NCBI GenBank assembly: GCA_001570385.1 | Contig: BBYL01000008.1 | Coordinates: 124,001 to 188,000 of the forward strand | Source of the DNA: Microtetraspora glauca | GTDB taxonomy: Bacteria > Actinomycetota > Actinomycetes > Streptosporangiales > Streptosporangiaceae | Direction: 5' to 3' | DNA: 64,000 bases | Part shown: positions 1 to 7,397 of the stretch, piece after piece | How the letters are laid out: every line of letters begins with the position of its first letter | Position numbering within the stretch: the first letter of the stretch is position 1 | Position numbers and translations under genes: made by a program | The notes under the pieces: generated by a model | What the model saw: the letters and a program-made list of their open reading frames with translations, nothing else | What the model was told of the DNA's origin: nothing | Database searches by the model: none

Positions 1-1
1 G

Positions 2-1147
2 GCCTGCTCGGAGGTCTATCGGGACGACACCTATCACCTGATCCTCTCCGGCCTGCGCGGTGGCAAGGGCGTCCCCGAGGACGTGAACGCTCATCCCCGC
101 GTGTTCGCCACCTTCACCGCTCCATCCTTCGGCGCGGTCCATGCGCACCGAGAGAGGGACGGTAAGGCGCTGCCGTGCCGCCCTCGGCGAGACAACCCGT
201 TGTGCGAGCACGGACGGCGGGAAGGCTGCGGGGCTCGGCACGACCGCGAAGACCCGCAGGTCGGACAACCGTTGTGCGTGGACTGTTACGACTACCGGGG
301 CGCGGTGCTGTGGAACGCCCACGCGGGCGAACTGTGGCGCAGGCTCACCCAGGGCCTTCCGGCGGTCTTCGCTCGGTTGGTAGGCGTCAGCCGTGCGGAG
401 CTGCGGCGGCACCTGCGGCTGTCCTACGCCAAGGTCGCCGAGTATCAGTCGCGCGGCCTGGTCCACTTTCACGCGGTGATCCGCCTCGACGGGCCGGACG
501 GTCCTGGTGATCCTCCTCCGGACTGGGCGACCGTCCCGCTGCTGGACCGCGCGCTACGTGAAGTGGCCGGACAGGTCGCCGTACCCGTCTCCGATGCCGT
601 CCTGGGCTGGGGTGAGCAGATCGACGTGCGGCCTGTGTACGTCGCAGCCGATCTGGAGGGGATGAGTGATCATCGGGTGGCGTCGTACGTGGCCAAGTAC
701 GCCACCAAGGGGGCAGAGGCGGCAGGAACCGTAGACCGCCCGATCCGCCACGCCTGGGAGATCTCCCGGCTGGAGGTGACCGAGCACGCCCGACGTATGA
801 TCTACACCTGCTTCAGCCTCGGCGACCTTCCTCAGTATCGGGGCCTGCCGTTGCGGCAGTGGGCTCACATGCTCGGCTACCGGGGCCACTTCTCGACCAA
901 GAGCCGTCTCTACTCGGTCACGCTTGGGGACCTTCGGCAGGCGCGGGCCGACCACCGCGCCAAGGAAGCGCGCGAGCTGCTCGGTCTCCCGGCCGTCGTG
1001 GAGCGGGAGACCGTGACACATCAGGAGTGGCGTTATGCCGGGAGCGGCCATCGGCACGGGGAGCACTTCTGGGCCGAGTACGCCCGGCAACGCATCGCCA
1101 CCGCCCGCCGGATCGCCCGTGAGCGAGAACGGCAGGACCTGGCATAA
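2..1147 (+). CDS. repSA: RepSA-like replication initiator, 5'-truncated by window edge
   Basis: The reading frame is open from base 2, and the in-frame GTG at 83 lies inside conserved sequence, so the gene starts upstream of the window. 381 residues are visible. An HUH motif (VHFHAV; His codons near 464-472) is followed by a SYVAKYATK segment with two tyrosines (686-688 and 698-700), the layout of rolling-circle initiators. A Cys-rich segment (CEHGRREGC, then CVDCYDY) precedes the HUH motif. RepSA proteins drive replication of pSAM2-type integrative conjugative elements in actinomycetes (family knowledge). Such elements normally carry xis and int next; neither is seen here, which suggests a decayed or rearranged element. 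Confidence 0.85.
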   Translation, partial: ACSEVYRDDTYHLILSGLRGGKGVPEDVNAHPRVFATFTAPSFGAVHAHRERDGKALPCRPRRDNPLCEHGRREGCGARHDREDPQVGQPLCVDCYDYRGAVLWNAHAGELWRRLTQGLPAVFARLVGVSRAELRRHLRLSYAKVAEYQSRGLVHFHAVIRLDGPDGPGDPPPDWATVPLLDRALREVAGQVAVPVSDAVLGWGEQIDVRPVYVAADLEGMSDHRVASYVAKYATKGAEAAGTVDRPIRHAWEISRLEVTEHARRMIYTCFSLGDLPQYRGLPLRQWAHMLGYRGHFSTKSRLYSVTLGDLRQARADHRAKEARELLGLPAVVERETVTHQEWRYAGSGHRHGEHFWAEYARQRIATARRIARERERQDLA

Positions 1148-1262
1148 GGGCCGCCTGGTCACGTACGCGAGTGGTGCGGCCGGCGGAATGCCGTAGGTAC
1201 CCGAATGGCGAGCAAAACGAGTTCGGCCAGCGGCACCACGGCAGCCGTGTCACTGCTCCGCT

Positions 1263-1745
1263 TCAGTCGCGCTCTGCCCCTTCCGGCCAGATCACTCGTA
1301 CGGTCATGCCTCGACCACGAGCCTCGGCGACGACATCGGCGGTTCCGCCGAACCCTCGGGCGGGCTTGCCGTCCCATACGGCGAAGAGCTGGTCAGCCTG
1401 GTCGAGCATGAACACGCTGGCGGCCATGTGCGCCTCAGAGGTCGACTCGACGAAATCGAGTTGGTGAACCCTCTCCGCCTGACTGATCAGCGCGTCGTAC
1501 TCGCGCCACGCCTCCGGCGGCAGTCCCTCTCGGTACTTCTGGGCGGGAACAACGACCTCCACCCTGCCCCCCGCTTCCACTACCGCTCGGGCGAAGATCT
1601 GATCAGCACCATCCGCCAGGCAGGACAGACCGATCACGTCTGTTGCGTCATCAAGGGCTCTCTTCAGTTCGGCTTCGATGAGAGCGGCGGTGGCCCGGGG
1701 CAATCCGCGGTGGCCGGAGATGGCGATACGAGGCATGGTCCTCAT
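1263..1745 (-). CDS. SLOG-domain (Rossmann-like nucleotide-binding) protein
   Basis: A 160-residue protein that I assign to the SLOG/DprA-like superfamily. It starts MPRIAISGHRG, then has a SCLADGAD segment and a C-terminal ARGFGGTADVV stretch resembling the Gly-rich ligand loop of SLOG folds. SLOG domains bind or process nucleotide-derived ligands (family knowledge); the ligand here is unknown. I chose the ATG at 1745, 4 nt after the stop of the XRE regulator, which suggests translational coupling; an ATG at 1736 is an alternative. The longer ORF to 1796 would overlap the regulator. It probably works with the regulator as sensor or effector, which is inference. Confidence 0.6.
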   Translation of the reverse strand: MRTMPRIAISGHRGLPRATAALIEAELKRALDDATDVIGLSCLADGADQIFARAVVEAGGRVEVVVPAQKYREGLPPEAWREYDALISQAERVHQLDFVESTSEAHMAASVFMLDQADQLFAVWDGKPARGFGGTADVVAEARGRGMTVRVIWPEGAERD

Positions 1746-1749
1746 CTCT

Positions 1750-3003
1750 CTATAGGAGGGTGGCGCGAAGCCTGTCGTCGAAGGCCCGAACGCCACTGGT
1801 GATCGGTCCGGTGTAGTTCCTACGGAAGCGCCGCACGCGGTGAATGACCCGGTCGGAGCCGTGGTTCATCCCGATCCGGAGGGCCTCGCCCGCGAGGTGG
1901 AACGCCTCGTCGATGTCGCCGGTCATGCTCTTGGCGGCGGCGACCTCGGTCATCAGTACGCCTCGTTGCTTGGCCCCTGGTTGCGTGGAGGAAAGGGACT
2001 CGGCGAACGCGCTCACGGCCTCCTCGGGCCGTTCCAGACGCACCATGACCAGAGCGCGATAGCCCGCAAGCTTGGCATGGTCGAACGGGAAAACCCACGG
2101 CCACGGCGGGGCAGCGGCGTGTTCGCTCGCAGTGACGGCCTTCTCCGCAGTGTGGAGCGCGGTCAGGGCTGCCGGTGCGTTGTGGGCGGTGGCATATCCA
2201 AGTGCCTCAATGCTCGACAACCACGCGTGTGCGGTCGCGGGAGGCCGATCGCCAAGCTGGCGTCGCGCTTCGGCGAGAAGCGCCAGGCCGAGAGCGGGAT
2301 CATCGGCGTCGATCTCGAAGGAGGCCAGGCTGCCGATCATGTAGCTGCTGAGGAGGTTGTGCTGTGCCCGCCGGGCCGTGTCGATGGAAAGGCGGTAGTA
2401 GGTGCGCGCCGTGCCGGTGTCGTGCATGTCGGCGTGCAACCAGGCGGCGAATCCGGCCGCCTCGCTGACAGCGGCGCAGATTTCTGCGGCGTGCGTGGAC
2501 AGAGCGGCGCGGCCAAGGGTCCGGTTGGCCATCTCCACGTGGGCGACCGCTCCGCGCGCCAGCTCACGCGCCGGGGTGGTGGCCTCAAGACGGCGTTGAG
2601 CGCCGGTGATCGCGGTGAGAGTGGGCGCCGTGGTCTCGTCGGCCTCGGTGCGTTTCGGAGTCGGGGCGACAGTGAGCGCCGCGAGAGCCACCGCCTTGCC
2701 GAAATCTCGCCGTTTCGTCGGATCGTCATCTCCCCGATGGCCGAACCGGAGCAGATGGAGAGGGACTCCGAGTCGGCCTGATATCTCCCGTACTTGATCA
2801 ATGGTGAGCGGCTGCCGGTGCCGGAGCACCTTGGAGACCCAGCTCTGGGAGTAGCCCACCGCCTCGGCGAGCTGCTCCTGCGTCCATCCGTGCGCTCGCA
2901 TGGCTTCGGCGAGGATGGTGGGGATGTCACACTCCGCGAGCGCGGACGCCACGCGAGAGGAAGACCAGAACTGGGGCGGCAAGCTGCCACTCGCTCGATC
3001 CAT
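1750..3003 (-). CDS. XRE-family regulator with TPR-like C-terminal region
   Basis: A 417-residue protein. Residues about 27-90 form a Cro/CI-type helix-turn-helix (TQEQLAEAVGYSQSWVSKVL). A short hydrophobic stretch (KAVALAALTVAP) follows, then a long Ala-rich helical region with alternating Ala, Leu and Tyr, typical of TPR repeats in actinobacterial XRE regulators. It is the first gene of a two-gene unit with the SLOG protein, separated by 4 nt. The divergent intergenic region holds a 17-bp palindrome 37 bp from its start codon, a plausible autoregulatory operator. Its ligand and targets cannot be read from the sequence. Confidence 0.75.
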   Translation of the reverse strand: MDRASGSLPPQFWSSSRVASALAECDIPTILAEAMRAHGWTQEQLAEAVGYSQSWVSKVLRHRQPLTIDQVREISGRLGVPLHLLRFGHRGDDDPTKRRDFGKAVALAALTVAPTPKRTEADETTAPTLTAITGAQRRLEATTPARELARGAVAHVEMANRTLGRAALSTHAAEICAAVSEAAGFAAWLHADMHDTGTARTYYRLSIDTARRAQHNLLSSYMIGSLASFEIDADDPALGLALLAEARRQLGDRPPATAHAWLSSIEALGYATAHNAPAALTALHTAEKAVTASEHAAAPPWPWVFPFDHAKLAGYRALVMVRLERPEEAVSAFAESLSSTQPGAKQRGVLMTEVAAAKSMTGDIDEAFHLAGEALRIGMNHGSDRVIHRVRRFRRNYTGPITSGVRAFDDRLRATLL

Positions 3004-3039
3004 GACGTTAGGTTAAGCCGGATCACCTCAGCGCGGCCG

Positions 3040-3056
3040 TATTCGTGACACGAATA
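3040..3056. promoter_or_regulatory. 17-bp palindrome, candidate XRE operator
   Basis: TATTCGTGACACGAATA is a perfect inverted repeat with 8-bp arms around one central A. It lies between the divergent XRE regulator (start 3003, minus) and the small gene at 3119 (plus), so one bound repressor could control both promoters. Function as an operator is inferred from symmetry and position. Confidence 0.5.
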
Positions 3057-3118
3057 GCGCCACTACCGGCAGTGCTGGGCTGTTCAGCGCATGTGCCGTC
3101 CTTCGTGATGATCGCGGC

Positions 3119-3460
3119 ATGCATCGATTACCACTCCGGGCAGCCAACCGATTACTGACAGCGCTGGAAGATCTCGGCATCGCGGCTGACGTTCACGAGG
3201 GCTACGGGATCGCGCTGGTATCGGTCTGGGTGGACCTTGTGGTCTGGACGGATGGCGCGTCCTTCTCCTGGTGGTCGGGGCGCATCTCTCAGCGAACCGG
3301 ACTGCGGGAGCACGCCTACTGCCCGGCCGACGACCCGGTGACGGCCGCTCGCCGTATCGCCGACCGGTACGCCGAGCTCCGAGACGAGCACCCGCTGTCG
3401 GAACTGATCCGCGAGGTGCTCTCGGAAATCCCCTCAAGGTGGATGGGGCTGCCAGTATGA
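3119..3460 (+). CDS. Small hypothetical protein, first of overlapping pair
   Basis: A 113-residue protein that I do not recognise. It is Trp-rich in the middle (VSVWVDLVVWTDGASFSWWSG) and ends in a charged helical region. The amphipathic strands and Trp content suggest a small soluble alpha/beta domain. Its stop overlaps the ATG of the next gene (ATGA at 3457-3460), so the two are probably co-translated. It is divergent from the XRE regulator across the palindrome at 3040-3056. Such small ORFs often accompany XRE/TPR regulators in actinomycetes, which is the only hint of function. Confidence 0.55.
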   Translation: MHRLPLRAANRLLTALEDLGIAADVHEGYGIALVSVWVDLVVWTDGASFSWWSGRISQRTGLREHAYCPADDPVTAARRIADRYAELRDEHPLSELIREVLSEIPSRWMGLPV

Positions 3461-3696
3461 CCGTGACCCTACGCGCCCTGGAAGCCGAGTACAGCAAGCA
3501 GTGGATCATCACCGACGCGGCCGGGGACGGCTGGTGCGCCGTCCGTCGCACGAACCTTCCACCTCAGAAGGTGGCACGCGGGCTGGCCAACGTCCGCTGC
3601 GGCGCGGATCTTGAGGAACTGGCCCGACACCTGGCCGAGGAAAAACGGGGCGAAGAGAACGATTCGCCACACCCTCGGCTGCGGCCAGTGTCCTGA
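3457..3696 (+). CDS. Small hypothetical protein, second of overlapping pair
   Basis: 79 residues from the ATG at 3457, which shares ATGA with the preceding stop; the longer ORF from 3271 would overlap the upstream gene almost completely. The N-terminal half contains KQWIITDAAGDGWCAVRR, a compact beta-strand pattern similar in style to the upstream protein, followed by a helix ending ELARHLAEEKRGEEN. No domain is recognised. The overlap and shared promoter region point to a joint role with the 3119-3460 product. Confidence 0.5.
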   Translation: MTVTLRALEAEYSKQWIITDAAGDGWCAVRRTNLPPQKVARGLANVRCGADLEELARHLAEEKRGEENDSPHPRLRPVS

Positions 3697-4371
3697 GTTT
3701 CCAGACCGGCGCGACGGTACGGACCGCCCTGACGCCCCCGTTCAGGCCCCGTATCGTCGCGTCACTGACGGGCGCGGCGGCGCTGATGACTCCCATCCCT
3801 GGGGAAGAGTGGTCCGGAGTCCACGCCGCCGCGCTCTCCAACCAGCCGTAGCGGTCACGAACAATAAGGAGCGGGAACAAGGGGCCAGCATCATCCTTTG
3901 GCGGATATCCCGCACAACCTTCCGCTTTTCGGCACCTTCCCGGCCTGCATATCCGCGCGCTGTTGCAATCCAGACCGACTTGTCCACCTCGCGCGACCCC
4001 GAGACACACCGCTGGCCGATCGAGGAGGCTTATAGAGGTGGCATGCCCGGCTGCGCGGTGAGATGCAGTAGACGGCCCAGCACTCGCGCGGCCTCGTTCA
4101 CTCGAGCGGGGCCGAGCCTGCGTCCACGACCCGCGCCACTCTTCTCCCGCCCCCGATAGCTGCAGACATCAGTGGCCCGACCGAGGTGTCAATGCCGTCT
4201 TCGCGTGTCCGTCCACCAACGACGTACACCGCAACCCGGCACCCAACCCGTACTGACGGCGTTGACGCCGACCAAGAGCCACGAACAATCGGGCAGCGGG
4301 GGCGGAGAAACTGACGAGACTCAACCATGGCATGGTTGCAGCGCTTCCGTCAGTAGCAGGGCACAGAATTT
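3697..4371. other. Non-coding or degraded stretch between accessory genes
   Basis: About 675 bp between the small plus-strand genes and the three-gene minus-strand operon. Only short, mutually conflicting ORFs occur and none looks like a protein. Base composition is intermediate: a hand count of 3841-3900 gives 34 of 60 G+C. No tRNA, att repeat or transposase fragment was recognised. It may hold remnants of the element marked by repSA. Confidence 0.4.
4322..4338 (-). terminator. Short hairpin downstream of the AAA+ operon
   Basis: CAACCAT-GGC-ATGGTTG forms 7-bp perfect arms with a 3-nt loop, 33 nt past the stop of the last operon gene (4372, minus). There is no clear U tract, so termination is only suggested by position. 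Confidence 0.25.
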
Positions 4372-4965
4372 CTAAGATTCGCTTTTCTTGCGCTTGAAAG
4401 TAACGGTGACCTCTGGCAATTGACTGTCGACCGCCACAAGACTCCTATCCAACTTGGCCGCATTGAGACGCTCTTTTGCTTCGTCATCCAAAGCTACGAG
4501 GCGGAATTTTTTTCTGAACGCCTTTTGCTTCGCCTTGGCTTCCTCGGTTCGGACGCCGCGGTAAGTATAGACCACCTCACACTTAGCACCCTTTATCTCC
4601 TTGCAAGCCTGCTGTATATATGAACGCGCCCTAGCCAGTAGTGGGGCAACCTGATCCGATACTGGCTGCCTAGGGTCAATCTGAAAGACGTTTTTGCTTG
4701 ATTCCTCCACAATTGCAACCGAATAGGCCTTCCAATCAACGTGAATGGCCATGTATCCCACGAGCTCACCCGAATCGTTGGTTACAAGAAATTGGACCAC
4801 CGATAGGATGGCTTCGCGGAATCCATAAATAATAGACTTGATTGTGTCCGCTTTCATTCCAGGAAGAATGGACGCAAGATCCCCAGCTACGTGTCCGATA
4901 ATATTTGCCCGTGTGAGGGCAGCGAGTTCCGCGCTAACCTCGATACGGATTCCGGCGTCGGCCAC
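4372..4965 (-). CDS. Unknown 197-aa partner protein of Rca-like AAA+ ATPase
   Basis: GTG start overlaps the ATPase stop by one base (TAGTG) behind a strong GAGGAGG site. The N-terminal half has a helix (about 16-34), a YGFREA segment (47-52), then two strands around a turn (SVVQFLVTNDSGELVGYMAI, 55-74). This pattern loosely recalls HORMA-type folds, but I do not claim membership. The C-terminal half is Lys/Arg/Glu-rich (EEAKAKQKAFRKKFRLVAL, from 141) and ends in a basic tail. No catalytic motif is evident. Because Rca-type ATPases remodel a protein client, this could be the client or an adaptor; that is inference. Codon use is AT-rich compared with the flanking chromosome. Confidence 0.6.
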   Translation of the reverse strand: MADAGIRIEVSAELAALTRANIIGHVAGDLASILPGMKADTIKSIIYGFREAILSVVQFLVTNDSGELVGYMAIHVDWKAYSVAIVEESSKNVFQIDPRQPVSDQVAPLLARARSYIQQACKEIKGAKCEVVYTYRGVRTEEAKAKQKAFRKKFRLVALDDEAKERLNAAKLDRSLVAVDSQLPEVTVTFKRKKSES

Positions 4966-5795
4966 TAACCCTCCTCAATGAAACAGCCCGGACTAAAATC
5001 GAACCGACCTCGTCGACGCAGCGCTTCTCTCAAGCCAGAAAGAGGCACCGCGATCGCCTCTACTGCAATTTTTTGACGGATCTGGGTAAATTGCACAGGC
5101 TTATCCGAAGCCACATGCTTATAGATCGCATTCGCCACGCAGTCGTTTAGGGCCGCCGCGAAGGCCGCTATTGGCAGGTCGGGGAAATCCGCCTGAAGCT
5201 TTTCCGCATCCTCTAGGCGGAGCTCTGGTATGCGCTTCCGAAGGACCGAAAGAATCATAAGGCTCTGCTCATCGCTTGTGGGTATCCACGTGAAGATGTC
5301 CATGCGGCCAGGTCGCATCAGAGGCTTGTGAAGGATGGTAAAGTCATTGCCAGTTAGAAATATCGGATACCGCTTGCGTGTGCCGACACCCGCGATGGAA
5401 ACTTGTTCTGACAAGTTCATAAGGAATCCAGTTAGGAGCTGCGAATTGACCGTATATTTGGAATCCTCTTTTTGGCCGGCCGGACTTAGATCGAAGTCTT
5501 CTAGAATCAGTACTGGCCACTCATCGTTGGCCACCTGAAATCCCTGAGCCCTCGCGTATAGATCTCGCAGGGCACTAGTTGAATCCCCCTCGTGGCTCCC
5601 ACTTAGCGCCGCACCAGAGAGTGTCAGTGGACGGAACTCTGCACCTTCAAGGCATCTGGCTAATTGGTACGACTTGCCGTCACCGCTAGGCCCCTGGATA
5701 GCCATAACAAGCGGATATCCATCTACGAATGTTGCTGCAATCGCATGGGTAAGGACCCGGCGCGAAAATCTCTCGGGAATTAGATCCTCGGTCAA
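4965..5795 (-). CDS. AAA+ ATPase of the Rubisco-activase (Rca-like) type
   Basis: 276 residues from a TTG at 5795 that overlaps the upstream stop (TTGA). Walker A is GPSGDGKS (35-42) and Walker B is VLILEDFD (95-102). A YTVNSQLLTGFLMN block (114-127), sensor 1 LTGND (147-151) and an arginine-finger pair in MRPGRMDIFTW (160-170) follow. These blocks match, in order, the plant Rubisco activase segments YTVNNQM, VTGNDF and IRDGRMEKFYW, as I recall that family. A helical lid region with FPDLPIAAFAAALND (204-218) also parallels it. There is no Rubisco gene in the window and hosts of this type are non-photosynthetic, so the client is probably different. It is the middle gene of a tight operon with a membrane protein and a 197-residue protein. 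Confidence 0.8.
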   Translation of the reverse strand: MTEDLIPERFSRRVLTHAIAATFVDGYPLVMAIQGPSGDGKSYQLARCLEGAEFRPLTLSGAALSGSHEGDSTSALRDLYARAQGFQVANDEWPVLILEDFDLSPAGQKEDSKYTVNSQLLTGFLMNLSEQVSIAGVGTRKRYPIFLTGNDFTILHKPLMRPGRMDIFTWIPTSDEQSLMILSVLRKRIPELRLEDAEKLQADFPDLPIAAFAAALNDCVANAIYKHVASDKPVQFTQIRQKIAVEAIAVPLSGLREALRRRGRFDFSPGCFIEEG

Positions 5796-6307
5796 CTGTC
5801 TTTCCCGTCGGAAAATTCGAGCCGATCCCCATCGCGATAATTCATCGTATAGTCGGTCAAAAATTGTGCGTCCAACTCCTTGCCCCTGAGTCGGGGGTAT
5901 GCGTTCTTCGCGCGCAGCCTAGGTAGCGTTCTTGAGAACGGATCATTAGGATCGTTTTCCTTGATCTCATATTCTTCTATCTGCGCGTTAGGGGTTGATG
6001 CATGATTCGCGAATGGCGATGGGGAGGGATTCCCGCGCTCCTTAATCGGCGTCGGGACCGGCGGGGCTGGTCTTACAGGAGCAGGCAAGCCGGGAACCGT
6101 CGGCATTGCAGGAGCGGGGGCAGGCGCAGCCGGGATTGGTTTTTTGTTATCCACAGGCACCACAGCCTCACGATTGCTTGAAGGGGCACCATCTTGCCTA
6201 GGCGCCTGCTTTGCCCGCGATGCCCGAATTTGATACACAGATGCGAAGATTGTCGCAATCAGCGTGGAGGCCCCGCCTACAACGGCTGCCAGCACTTCAG
6301 GTTCCAC
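5792..6307 (-). CDS. Single-pass membrane protein with Pro-rich linker
   Basis: 171 residues from a GTG preceded by GGGAGGAAAGAGA, a strong ribosome binding site. A hydrophobic segment at about 5-24 is followed by arginines and lysines (IRASRAKQ), so the C-terminal bulk should be cytoplasmic. Residues about 58-98 are Pro/Ala-rich and likely disordered. The last 60 residues (EEYEIKENDPNDPF onward) are charged and look like a folded or binding tail. It is the first gene of the AAA+ operon and overlaps the ATPase by 4 nt. A role as membrane anchor or sensor for the ATPase is inferred from order and topology only. Confidence 0.6.
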   Translation of the reverse strand: MEPEVLAAVVGGASTLIATIFASVYQIRASRAKQAPRQDGAPSSNREAVVPVDNKKPIPAAPAPAPAMPTVPGLPAPVRPAPPVPTPIKERGNPSPSPFANHASTPNAQIEEYEIKENDPNDPFSRTLPRLRAKNAYPRLRGKELDAQFLTDYTMNYRDGDRLEFSDGKDS

Positions 6308-6592
6308 TCTCTTTCCTCCCTTGGCATCACAACGGTAGTCATATGGGCTCAGTTCCGTCGCTTGCCAAGGTGGGGCTTCTATACCGTTTCGGTATTGCTC
6401 GAGGGCCTGTTACAAGCGCCTTGGGGAGGCAGGTGCCTCTCTGCTGCAGGTTCGGTCGGCGTGCGCGCGCGCGGCGCGGGCCGGGACCGGCCGGAGAGCC
6501 GCATGCCCGGCCCGCTGGCCGCCCGGAGCGCCGCGAGCCGCCCCAGGCGGGTCGCCTTGACCCTGTAATGAAACTCCTCGCCGAAAATGGCT
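6308..6592. other. Promoter region of the AAA+ operon and junction to core chromosome
   Basis: Base composition changes here from AT-rich accessory DNA (up to about 6420) to very GC-rich sequence (about 6440-6560). No convincing gene is present. Reading on the minus strand, TTGGCA and TATGAC are separated by 19 nt upstream of the GTG at 6307, a poor promoter candidate. A palindrome at 6381-6395 is listed separately. Confidence 0.4.
6381..6395. promoter_or_regulatory. 15-bp inverted repeat upstream of AAA+ operon
   Basis: ATACCG-TTT-CGGTAT has perfect 6-bp arms and lies about 75-90 bp upstream of the first operon start codon at 6307. Position suits an operator, but no cognate regulator is identified. 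Confidence 0.3.
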
Positions 6593-6638
6593 CTGGCCCT
6601 TGATCGTCACCTAGCTATGCCGGGCGACCAAGGGCCAG
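6593..6638 (-). terminator. Inverted repeat downstream of msrA
   Basis: CTGGCCCTTG at 6593-6602 pairs perfectly with CAAGGGCCAG at 6629-6638 across a 26-nt loop, 21 nt beyond the msrA stop. A long stem without a U tract is common for actinobacterial terminators. Confidence 0.45.
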
Positions 6639-6659
6639 GATCGATCAGTTACCGCAGGT

Positions 6660-7322
6660 CTACGCCTCGCCGGACGTGAGGCCGATCGGGCATGCGACCC
6701 CCGTGCCGCCGATGCCGCAGTAGCCGTTTTTATTGCGCCAAAGGTACTGCTGGTGGTAGTCCTCGGCGAAGTAGAAGGGGCCGGCGGGAGCGATCTCGGT
6801 CGTGATCTCGCCGTAGCCGGCCTCGTCGAGCACCCGCTGGTACGCGTCACGAGACGCGAGCGCGGCCTTCTCCTGCTCGGCTCCGTGCGTGTAGACGGCC
6901 GAGCGGTACTGGGTACCGATGTCGTTCCCCTGGCGCATGCCCTGGGTCGGGTCGTGGGCCTCCCAGAAGACCTTCAGCAGCTCCTCGTACGACACCCGGC
7001 TGGGGTCGAAGACCACCCGTACGACCTCCGCGTGGCCGGTCATCGTGGAGCACACCTCCTCGTACGTCGGGTTCGGCGTGAATCCGCCCGCATAGCCGAC
7101 CGCGGTGGACACGACGCCGGGCGTCTGCCAGAACTTGCGCTCGGCTCCCCAGAAACACCCCAGCCCGAAGTCCGCGATCTCCGTGTTCTCCCCGTACGGC
7201 GGGGCCAATGGAGCGTCGAGCACCAGGTGCCGGGACGCCACCGGCATCGCCTCGGATCGGCCGGGCAGCGCCTCCGAGGGAGTCACCATCGATGTCTTGT
7301 TCTGTCCGAACAGCCAGCCCAT
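6660..7322 (-). CDS. msrA: Peptide-methionine (S)-S-oxide reductase MsrA
   Basis: A 220-residue protein that reduces the S epimer of methionine sulfoxide in proteins and free methionine, a cytoplasmic oxidative repair step. The catalytic [11 protein letters not shown] motif lies at about 55-65, and TGHAEVV and [11 protein letters not shown] follow as in the family. A 50-residue N-terminal extension precedes the core. C-terminal cysteines ([12 protein letters not shown]) can serve as recycling cysteines. GGAGGTG sits ahead of the ATG at 7322. Two sequences resembling SigR promoters lie upstream, in keeping with thiol-stress control of msrA in related actinomycetes. Confidence 0.95.
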   Translation of the reverse strand: MGWLFGQNKTSMVTPSEALPGRSEAMPVASRHLVLDAPLAPPYGENTEIADFGLGCFWGAERKFWQTPGVVSTAVGYAGGFTPNPTYEEVCSTMTGHAEVVRVVFDPSRVSYEELLKVFWEAHDPTQGMRQGNDIGTQYRSAVYTHGAEQEKAALASRDAYQRVLDEAGYGEITTEIAPAGPFYFAEDYHQQYLWRNKNGYCGIGGTGVACPIGLTSGEA

Positions 7323-7343
7323 GTCGCACCTCCACCCGTCCCC

Positions 7344-7369
7344 AACCGGAGCACCCTCCCGGTTGTTCC
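7344..7369 (-). promoter_or_regulatory. Candidate SigR-type promoter of msrA (proximal)
   Basis: On the minus strand GGAAC is followed after exactly 18 nt by GTT, the spacing and core of SigR promoters (GGAAY-N18-GTT). It would give a very short leader before the ATG at 7322. Found by eye, so chance occurrence is possible. Confidence 0.35.
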
Positions 7370-7397
7370 TGCCATAAGTATCACTAAATCACGCGAC

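Noticed and set aside
1148..1262. Possible xis/int remnant after repSA
   Set aside because: No tyrosine-recombinase or excisionase motif was found in any frame.
4372..4965. Firm call of a HORMA-domain protein paired with a TRIP13-like ATPase
   Set aside because: Only a loose strand-turn pattern supports it; the ATPase resembles Rca and no CD-NTase or effector gene is near, so a CBASS call is not supported.
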